NCBI RefSeq assembly: GCF_938074695.1
Contig: NZ_CALJEM010000020.1
Coordinates: forward strand, 1-64,000
Length of the DNA stretch: 64,000 nt
Source: an uncultured Thermosynechococcus sp.
GTDB lineage: Bacteria > Cyanobacteriota > Cyanobacteriia > Thermosynechococcales > Thermosynechococcaceae
Direction of reading: 5' to 3'
Shown: piece by piece, positions 58,010 to 64,000 of the stretch
How positions within the stretch are numbered: position 1 is the stretch's first letter
Layout of the letters: each line of letters opens with the position of its first letter
The notes under the pieces: generated by a model
Databases searched by the model: none
Told to the model about the DNA's origin: nothing
What the model saw: the letters and a program-made list of their open reading frames with translations, nothing else
Program-made: the position numbers and the translations under genes

Positions 58010-58689
58010 GAACTTGCTAGTGGCCGTTTCACTATTGGGACAATGAAGCTGGTTCCAACAATACTAACGCAAGTTAGCCAATTATCAATGCCGTGGTCAA
58101 TCCCAAGAGCATTGCAGGCATTCAACGACACAGATGGAGTCTCAGGCCGTTGATAGACATACTCTGCATAGAAGCATCCATTGCGGGGCAATATTCGCAC
58201 TTCTTTGAGCGAGTTCCAATCCAGGTTGGTTGGCATCGGCAAATGAATCGCATCAAGTCCAAACCAGGCTTTGACTTGATCACCTAATGGAATGCGAATT
58301 CCTCTATCTGTTAACTTCAACCATCGAGTCGGGTAAGAGACCGTGAAAAGTCCCTGCTTGCGATATTTGGGTGGGGCTGGTTTAGTTTCCAGCTGTCCAG
58401 CCCGCCACAGTTTTTGTAATGCCTTGAAGGATTTGAATGCTTCGGCCACAGCATTGCAAGTTTGTTGAGCCGAAGAAACATACATTGCAGCAAAATGTTT
58501 GTTCTTGCTCTTTACCATCTCTGAGCAAAGTTCAGCCCGATTTACGACTCGTTTTGTCTTGAAAAAGACTTGACGGGCGTAGTACAAGGCGCAGTTATAG
58601 ACTTTGTTGGATTCTTGGCACAGGTACTCAAGGACAGCCTGTTCTTCTGGGTTGGGCGAGAGAAGATTTTGCCGGCAACCAAAGTCCAT
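58006..58689 (-). pseudogene. tnpB: Truncated TnpB (IS200/IS605 OrfB)
   Basis: The remaining ~227 residues cover the TnpB N-terminal half: NLLSPNPEEQAVLEYLC, ALYYARQVFF, the WED-like region and the first RuvC motif ALGIDHGIDNWLTCVS with its aspartate. The protein then breaks off in PIVKRPLASS, so the RuvC glutamate, the zinc finger and the last aspartate are absent. It cannot be an active nuclease. I start it at the ATG 58689; further in-frame Mets lie upstream. Confidence 0.85.
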
Positions 58690-58779
58690 ACTTGTGCACT
58701 GATAACATATATCATAACGATCTTCTAGCATCCTCAATTTGAATGTGCAAAGTATAACCACTACAATCACGCCGTTGGA

Positions 58780-59106
58780 ATGGCGGGGGTGCATTATGTT
58801 TTTTGCCCGAAACGGCGCAAGAAAGTATTAATCGCAGACATCTGCACTCGACTGTTTCAAATTTGGCAAGAGTTAGCTGTTGAGAAGGGCTGGAACATCA
58901 GAGCCTTGGAAATTGCCCCAGACCATGTTCCCATTCATTTGGTTGTTAAAGCGTTCAAAGGTCGCTCCTCCAACTACTTGAGAAAAGAGTTTCCACAACT
59001 AACTCGTTTGCCTAGCCTCTGGAGTCGCTCATACTTTTTCTGTACCGCAGGCAATGTTAGTGCTGCCACAATTCAAAAATATATTGAAGACCCACATCAC
59101 CGGTGA
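58780..59106 (+). pseudogene. tnpA: Damaged TnpA (IS200-type Y1 transposase)
   Basis: The 108-residue frame has the family pattern VHYVFCPKRRKKVL, LWSRSYFFCTAGNVS and the catalytic-tyrosine helix IQKYIED. The HUH motif that should read PDHVHL is PDHVPIHLVV. The best explanation is an in-frame deletion that joined PDHV to the later P-x-HLVVKAFKG segment, removing the second catalytic histidine. The N-terminus also lacks a proper start. It should be inactive. Confidence 0.82.
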
Positions 59107-59205
59107 TCGCCCTAACGCTTTTCCACCCAGCACTGAAGTACGGGGCTACCAAGCTGTTTTTAGGTGTTTTCACAGTTGTCTCCATTTGCGTTGGGTGCAT
59201 GGATA

Positions 59206-60042
59206 TTACTGAGGAGGATGCTCAAGGGCGATCGCCCCCAAGTAACCGCGGCGGTAGTCCTGCAACAGGTGTCGTGCCGCCCGTTCTAAGTCCCCATGGT
59301 AGCGGCGGTGGGCGAGATCATGCAGATAGGTTTCCCCCGTGTCAGTGACGGCTAAACCATAGCGATCGCTAAGGCGATCGGCGTGTCCTAACCGATGCAG
59401 CAACTCCACTAGAATCGGTGCCACCCGGCAGGGATCGTAGGCCGCTTGGCCAATATCATCACAAATGGCCAGTTTTACCGCCGCCTCTTGATTCTTAAAA
59501 TTCATCGGCAAGACACCGGGGGCATCCAAAAGTTCTAACGTGGGCGACAAGCGCACCCAGCGCAGCTGCCGTGTCACGCCGGGACGGGCGGCACTTTCCA
59601 CAACCCGCTGCTGTAGGAGGCGATTAATCAGGGCTGACTTGCCCACATTGGGAAACCCCAAGACAACGGCGCGCACCGCTCTTACCTGCATGCCCCGCTG
59701 TTGGCGGCGCTGGTTGATTGCTACCCCAGACTGCACTGCCGCCTGTTGGAGTCGGCGAATCCCCTCACCCCGTTGCGCATTGGTGAAAAAGACCGTCTCC
59801 CCCTGTGCCTCAAACCATGCCAGCCATTGCTGGCGATCGCGATCGCTAATTCTGTCCATACCATTAAGCACCAAAAGGCGGTGCTTGCCACTGGCCCACT
59901 GCCGAATTTGGGGATGGCAACTGGCGAGGGGTATCCGCGCATCCCGCACTTCTAAGATGACGTCCACTTGTTTGAGCTGTTCCTTGAGGGCACGTTCTGC
60001 TTTGGCAATGTGGCCGGGATACCACTGAATTATTGAACTCAT
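59206..60042 (-). CDS. ylqF: Ribosome-biogenesis GTPase YlqF/RbgA
   Basis: RbgA-type GTPases mature the 50S ribosomal subunit. The 278-residue protein starts IIQWYPGHIAKAERAL and has circularly permuted G motifs: G4 first (LNGMDRI, with Gly where NKxD is usual), then G1 GFPNVGKSALINRL and G3 DAPGVLP. The C-terminal helical domain is present. The NKxD change (K to G) is notable but may occur in relatives. Confidence 0.9.
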   Translation of the reverse strand: MSSIIQWYPGHIAKAERALKEQLKQVDVILEVRDARIPLASCHPQIRQWASGKHRLLVLNGMDRISDRDRQQWLAWFEAQGETVFFTNAQRGEGIRRLQQAAVQSGVAINQRRQQRGMQVRAVRAVVLGFPNVGKSALINRLLQQRVVESAARPGVTRQLRWVRLSPTLELLDAPGVLPMNFKNQEAAVKLAICDDIGQAAYDPCRVAPILVELLHRLGHADRLSDRYGLAVTDTGETYLHDLAHRRYHGDLERAARHLLQDYRRGYLGAIALEHPPQ

Positions 60043-60453
60043 AGAAATTCCACCCTCTTTCTTTGAAGAACAATAGAGCGATCGCCCCCATGGGTGCTGT
60101 TAAATTGATTTAAGGCAATGATTAGTCATTTTTTGATAGAGATCAGACTAGGATTATATCCTTCTGATTAGAAACCCATAAACAATTCTAAAGATTGATA
60201 ACTCAAACCTATAGAATAATTAAGAATCTCCAAAGCAAAAGTTATTGCATTGGGTATCAACTAAGCTGATGCTTAAGCATAAGACCTACGACAACACTAA
60301 AGGCTTGTGGGTGGTTTTATCATCTCGCCGAGTCCCCTATTGCTAAGTTTTGCCCCATTTGGGGGAATCGTAGCGTTCATATTACCCATTGCAAAAGTTG
60401 CCCGTAGAGACTGCTCTATCTGGCACACTAACCGTTAAAGAGGAACAACGTCT
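60043..60453 (+). promoter_or_regulatory. Upstream region of the Rubisco operon
   Basis: The ~410-base gap holds no gene. It is AT-rich in its first half. A perfect 12-base palindrome, ATGCTTAAGCAT (60269-60280), is a candidate operator for a LysR-type CO2 regulator (RbcR/CmpR-like). An imperfect inverted pair, TGCATTGGGTA (about 60246) and TACCCATTGCA (about 60382), and a CCCC-ATTT-GGGG hairpin (60353-60364) follow. AGAGGAAC lies just before the ATG. I could not fix the -10 box. Confidence 0.45.
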
Positions 60454-61881
60454 ATGGCCTACACGCAATCGAAATCCCAGAAAGCTGGGTATGAGGCAGG
60501 GGTAAAGGACTACCGCCTGACCTACTACACCCCCGATTACACTCCCAAAGATACTGATATTCTGGCGGCTTTCCGTGTGACCCCACAGCCAGGGGTGCCC
60601 TTTGAGGAAGCCGCCGCAGCCGTTGCTGCAGAATCCTCCACCGGCACCTGGACCACAGTGTGGACTGACCTGCTCACCGACTTGGATCGCTATAAGGGGC
60701 GCTGCTACGACATCGAACCGCTGCCGGGGGAAGATAATCAGTTTATTGCTTACATTGCCTATCCCCTTGATTTGTTTGAAGAAGGTTCGGTGACGAACCT
60801 CCTCACCTCGGTTGTCGGCAACGTCTTTGGCTTTAAGGCTCTCAAAGCTCTGCGCTTAGAAGATTTGCGTCTGCCGGTGGCCTACTTGAAGACCTTCCAA
60901 GGCCCGCCCCACGGCATTCAGGTGGAGCGCGATAAACTCAACAAGTATGGTCGTCCGCTTTTGGGCTGCACAATTAAGCCCAAGCTGGGTCTGTCGGCAA
61001 AAAACTACGGTCGTGCAGTTTATGAAGCACTGCGCGGTGGGTTGGACTTCACCAAAGACGATGAAAACGTCAACAGTCAACCTTTCATGCGCTGGCGCGA
61101 TCGCTTCCTGTTTGTTGCTGATGCTATTCACAAAGCCCAAGCAGAAACCGGCGAAATCAAAGGTCACTACTTGAACGTGACCGCTGCGACCTGCGAAGAA
61201 ATGTTAAAACGGGCAGAGTTTGCAAAAGAGCTGGGAATGCCCATCATCATGCACGACTTCCTCACCGCCGGCTTTACAGCTAATACCACCTTGTCTAAGT
61301 GGTGTCGCGATAACGGGGTGCTCCTGCACATTCACCGCGCCATGCACGCAGTGATTGACCGCCAGAAAAACCATGGGATTCACTTCCGAGTCCTGGCCAA
61401 GTGCCTGCGGATGTCCGGCGGTGATCACATCCACACGGGTACGGTGGTCGGTAAACTCGAAGGGGATAAGGCCGTCACCCTGGGCTTTGTGGATTTGCTG
61501 CGGGAAAATTACATTGAGCAAGATCGCTCCCGTGGCATTTACTTCACCCAAGATTGGGCCTCAATGCCAGGGGTGATGGCGGTTGCCTCCGGCGGTATTC
61601 ACGTCTGGCACGTGCCAGCCTTGGTGGACATTTTTGGCGATGATGCCGTGCTGCAATTTGGCGGTGGCACTTTGGGTCACCCATGGGGCAATGCACCGGG
61701 GGCAACGGCCAACCGCGTGGCACTTGAAGCCTGTATCCAAGCTCGCAATGAAGGCCGCGATCTCATGCGCGAAGGCGGCGACATCATCCGTGAAGCTGCC
61801 CGCTGGAGTCCTGAACTGGCTGCCGCCTGCGAACTCTGGAAGGAAATCAAATTCGAGTTTGAGGCGCAGGACACAATCTAG
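60454..61881 (+). CDS. rbcL: Rubisco large subunit (form IB)
   Basis: RbcL carries the CO2-fixing active site. The 475-residue protein has [15 protein letters not shown] (catalytic Lys), [16 protein letters not shown] with the carbamylated lysine and metal ligands Asp-Glu, and loop 6 [13 protein letters not shown]. It is the plant-like form IB, as in beta-cyanobacteria. It heads rbcL-rbcX-rbcS. As I recall the T. elongatus protein, this copy differs at several sites (for example GRCYDIE), which indicates another species. Confidence 0.98.
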   Translation: MAYTQSKSQKAGYEAGVKDYRLTYYTPDYTPKDTDILAAFRVTPQPGVPFEEAAAAVAAESSTGTWTTVWTDLLTDLDRYKGRCYDIEPLPGEDNQFIAYIAYPLDLFEEGSVTNLLTSVVGNVFGFKALKALRLEDLRLPVAYLKTFQGPPHGIQVERDKLNKYGRPLLGCTIKPKLGLSAKNYGRAVYEALRGGLDFTKDDENVNSQPFMRWRDRFLFVADAIHKAQAETGEIKGHYLNVTAATCEEMLKRAEFAKELGMPIIMHDFLTAGFTANTTLSKWCRDNGVLLHIHRAMHAVIDRQKNHGIHFRVLAKCLRMSGGDHIHTGTVVGKLEGDKAVTLGFVDLLRENYIEQDRSRGIYFTQDWASMPGVMAVASGGIHVWHVPALVDIFGDDAVLQFGGGTLGHPWGNAPGATANRVALEACIQARNEGRDLMREGGDIIREAARWSPELAAACELWKEIKFEFEAQDTI

Positions 61882-61934
61882 GTGGGGTAAATGGGGTTCA
61901 ATCGAAGCTGTGGCAACGATTTCCCCGCAGGTCT

Positions 61935-62315
61935 ATGGATGTCAAGCACATTGCGAAGCAAACCACCAAAACCCTGATTAGTTACTTAACCTATCAGGCC
62001 GTGCGAACCGTGATCGGGCAGTTGGCCGAGACTGATCCACCGCGATCCCTCTGGCTGCACCAGTTCACGAGTCAAGAAAGTATCCAAGATGGCGAGCGCT
62101 ACTTGGAAGCCCTCTTTCGCGAACAGCCCGATCTCGGTTTTCGCATTCTTACGGTGCGCGAACATCTCGCGGAAATGGTGGCAGACTACCTACCGGAAAT
62201 GCTGCGGACTGGCATCCAGCAGGCCAATTTACAACACCGCTGTCAACAACTGGAGCGGATGACCCAAGTGTCTGACGCCAATGTTGAGAGCAACAACCGC
62301 GAAACTCCTGAATAA
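61935..62315 (+). CDS. rbcX: Rubisco assembly chaperone RbcX
   Basis: RbcX is a helical homodimer that clamps the C-terminal peptide of RbcL ([10 protein letters not shown] here) during L8 assembly. The 126-residue protein starts MDVKHIAKQTTKTLISYLTYQAVRTV and has the groove residues in this segment. It lies 53 bases after rbcL and 39 before rbcS. Confidence 0.95.
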   Translation: MDVKHIAKQTTKTLISYLTYQAVRTVIGQLAETDPPRSLWLHQFTSQESIQDGERYLEALFREQPDLGFRILTVREHLAEMVADYLPEMLRTGIQQANLQHRCQQLERMTQVSDANVESNNRETPE

Positions 62316-62354
62316 GTTGTTAACTGTGTTAATTGTGAACCAATTGAGGAAGCT

Positions 62355-62711
62355 ATGAAGACCCTACCCAAAGAGCGTCGTTACGAAACCTTCTCCTACC
62401 TGCCTCCCCTTAGTGACGCCCAAATTGCCCGCCAAATCCAGTACGCCATTGATCAGGGCTACCATCCTTGCGTGGAGTTTAACGAAAGCTCTGATGCAGA
62501 AATTCGCTACTGGACAATGTGGAAGCTGCCCCTCTTTAACTGCACCAATGCCCAAGAGGTACTCAATGAGGTACAGCAGTGCCGTTCTGAGTATCCCAAC
62601 TGTTTCATCCGCGTGGTGGCCTTTGACAACATTAAACAGTGTCAAGTGATGAGCTTCATTGTCTATAAGCCCAATCAGGCCAACAGCGGCTACAGTGGCT
62701 ATCGCTATTAA
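62355..62711 (+). CDS. rbcS: Rubisco small subunit
   Basis: RbcS caps the L8 core. The 118-residue protein reads [27 protein letters not shown]... with [12 protein letters not shown] and [17 protein letters not shown], all typical for form IB. It is the last gene of the operon and is followed by a strong terminator. Confidence 0.97.
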   Translation: MKTLPKERRYETFSYLPPLSDAQIARQIQYAIDQGYHPCVEFNESSDAEIRYWTMWKLPLFNCTNAQEVLNEVQQCRSEYPNCFIRVVAFDNIKQCQVMSFIVYKPNQANSGYSGYRY

Positions 62712-62712
62712 G

Positions 62713-62728
62713 GCTGAGACCTTCTCAG
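62713..62728 (+). repeat. Small hairpin and direct repeat after rbcS
   Basis: CTGAGA-CCT-TCTCAG forms a six-base stem directly after the rbcS stop, followed by two copies of ATTGCAGTT (62733 and 62743). It may protect the 3' end of the mRNA ahead of the terminator. Confidence 0.4.
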
Positions 62729-62752
62729 TTCATTGCAGTTGAATTGCAGTTC

Positions 62753-62779
62753 AGGGGGGCGTTGCCTCCCTATTTTTTG
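62753..62779 (+). terminator. Intrinsic terminator of the rbc operon
   Basis: AGGGGGGC and GCCTCCCT pair (one G-T) around a GTT loop, followed by TATTTTTTG. Confidence 0.85.
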
Positions 62780-62846
62780 TTTGGGCATCCCGTTCTCGGA
62801 TCATTTTAATCGCCTCCCCTTTACCGTCATCATGGCACTGCTGGGT

Positions 62847-64000
62847 TTAAGGATGGACAGTCAGGGACTGGAGTCGGCGTTCGATAATGGTCAGTTGTTG
62901 CTGGGCAGCGGCCAGTTGGGCTTGGGCTGTGGCTACTACCTCGGGTTGGGCTTTGTGGACAAAGTTGGGGTTGTTGAGGCGAGCCGTTAAAGACTGGATT
63001 TCCCCCGTTAGGCGATCGCTCTCCTTCTGGAGTTTAGTTGCCAAGGCCGCCACATCCACGACCCCCGCGAGGGGAATGAGCACCTCACTCTTGCCCACCA
63101 CACCACTAAAGACCTGCGAGGGAATTTGCAGTCCGCTGCCAATCGTCAGCGACTCCAGACGAGCCAAATGTTGAATATCGGCAGCCCCGGCTTCAAAAAT
63201 CGGCTCTTCCTCGGCACTGGCTTCAATCAGAGCACTCACATAGACTCCGGGTTTAATCCCCGCCTCTGCCCGTAGATTCCGAATGGTGCGGATCGTTTCA
63301 ATTAAAAGGCTAAATTGGGCTTCCAGCTCAGGATCAATAGCGCGGCGGTTTACTTTTGGGTAGGGTTGCACCGCCAAAACTTCACTGTCTTCCACTTGAT
63401 GCAATGTGTGCCAGATTTCCTCAGTAATGTGGGGCATAAAAGGATGGAGCAACTTCAGGGTGCCATCCAGCACGGTAGCCAGCACCTGCTGAGCGGTGCG
63501 CTTGGCCTTGGGGTTTTCTCCTTGCAAACGCGGCTTGACCAGTTCAATGTACCAGTCGCAGAAATCACCCCAGATGAATTCATAGAGTCCCTTAGCGGCT
63601 TCCCCAAGGCCATAGCTTTCAATCCGCTGGCGGGTGGTTTGAACGGTCGTATGGTAGCGACTGAGAATCCAGCGATCGCTAGCTGCTAGATCCCGCCGCC
63701 GCGGTGTTCCCAACTGGGCGGGGGTTTGTCCCTCCAGATTCAGCAGGACAAAGCGGGAAGCATTCCAAAGTTTGTTAGCAAAGTTGCGGGCGGCCTCGAC
63801 TGTGGCCGACTCATCGGTCTTGCGATTGTAGGCTAGGCGAATATCCTGACCGGCACCCACCACTTCCTTGACCAAGCTGTAGCGGAGGGCATCGGTGCCG
63901 TATTTGTCAATGAGAATGAGCGGGTCAATGCCATTGTTGGCGGACTTGGACATTTTTTTGTTGTTTTCATCCCGCACCAAGCCATGGATATAGACATCGC
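62847..64000 (-). CDS. valS: Valyl-tRNA synthetase, C-terminal part (runs off the window)
   Basis: The frame is open to the window edge and encodes about 384 C-terminal residues. It begins at [18 protein letters not shown], the class I KMSKS loop, continues through the anticodon-binding domain ([46 protein letters not shown]) and ends in the valyl-specific coiled-coil arm ([17 protein letters not shown]...). The combination identifies ValS. It is convergent with rbcS. Confidence 0.96.
   Translation of the reverse strand, partial: DVYIHGLVRDENNKKMSKSANNGIDPLILIDKYGTDALRYSLVKEVVGAGQDIRLAYNRKTDESATVEAARNFANKLWNASRFVLLNLEGQTPAQLGTPRRRDLAASDRWILSRYHTTVQTTRQRIESYGLGEAAKGLYEFIWGDFCDWYIELVKPRLQGENPKAKRTAQQVLATVLDGTLKLLHPFMPHITEEIWHTLHQVEDSEVLAVQPYPKVNRRAIDPELEAQFSLLIETIRTIRNLRAEAGIKPGVYVSALIEASAEEEPIFEAGAADIQHLARLESLTIGSGLQIPSQVFSGVVGKSEVLIPLAGVVDVAALATKLQKESDRLTGEIQSLTARLNNPNFVHKAQPEVVATAQAQLAAAQQQLTIIERRLQSLTVHP

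Larger units (their letters stand above)
58006..59106. mobile_element. Degenerate IS200/IS605-family element
   Basis: The element consists of divergent tnpB (left, minus) and tnpA (right, plus) remnants sharing about 100 bases between their starts. Both genes are damaged and no end hairpins were identified, so it is immobile. Its left edge cuts into a HEPN-like ORF, which suggests the insertion or a later deletion destroyed that gene. Confidence 0.8.

Noticed and set aside
58006-59106. Functional TnpB/IS605 system with omegaRNA
   Set aside because: TnpB lacks the second half of RuvC and TnpA lacks an intact HUH motif; no ends or guide scaffold were identified.

Overview
The window comes from a unicellular thermophilic cyanobacterium, most likely Thermosynechococcus or a very close relative. 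The evidence is the set of oxygenic photosynthesis genes (psaE, ycf3, psbB-psbT, psbE-F-L-J, apcD, chlG, chlI, form IB rbcL-rbcX-rbcS, ftrV, plastoquinone and carotenoid genes), small photosystem II subunits that read almost exactly like the T. elongatus proteins as I remember them, and the HIP1 palindrome GCGATCGC scattered through nearly every gene. The genus is inferred from recall, not from a search.

Layout. 1-5.3 kb: end of a membrane protein, a STAS protein, psaE-mutM, then leftward genes for a kinase-like protein, rimO and a TerB/Mo-nitro_C protein. 5.4-10.2 kb: a chorismate-lyase-like gene, then a tight rightward cluster pds-crtB-phosphoribosyltransferase-pyrB-ferredoxin. 10.3-11.85 kb: a leftward ion transporter preceded by a ydaO-type (c-di-AMP) riboswitch and terminator. 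12-16.6 kb: ribF-moxR, tRNA-Asn, serS-murF. 16.8-25.2 kb: apcD, an LpxB-related gene, an AI-2E family permease that overlaps it tail to tail by 149 bp, prs-purH-phosphoesterase, an ABC sugar permease and psbEFLJ. 25.4-33.4 kb: a CHASE2-Ser/Thr kinase, chlG, rluD, a hendecad coiled-coil membrane protein, tRNA-Ala, an FHA-PrsW fusion and hisH. 33.4-43 kb: CDF transporter, fumC, a dihydroorotase pseudo-enzyme, a double histidine phosphatase, psbT-psbB, a [2Fe-2S] protein, DUF4350/DUF4129 and a double UspA. 43.3-51.3 kb: ycf3-gatC, folP with an MFS symporter, a phosphohexomutase, sodB, a CHAD-domain gene behind Pho-box-like repeats, and ftrV. 51.5-60 kb is the most accessory part: cofG, an AT-rich HIP1-free island with two methyltransferase-like genes, rsmI-cbiT, an RRM protein, chlI, a broken IS200/IS605 element lying on a HEPN-like gene fragment, and ylqF. 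60.4-62.8 kb is the Rubisco operon, and the window ends inside valS.

Most of the window is core metabolism, gene-dense, with ATGA-type overlaps inside operons and several convergent pairs that share their stop codons. No CRISPR array, prophage or complete mobile element was seen. The observations that deserve most follow-up are the c-di-AMP riboswitch on an ion transporter, the Pho-box repeats in front of a polyphosphate-binding-type CHAD gene, the HEPN-like fragment beside the dead transposon, the long antisense C-terminal overlap, and the signalling proteins with unusual architectures or lost catalytic residues. Nothing here can be called a new multi-gene system with confidence.
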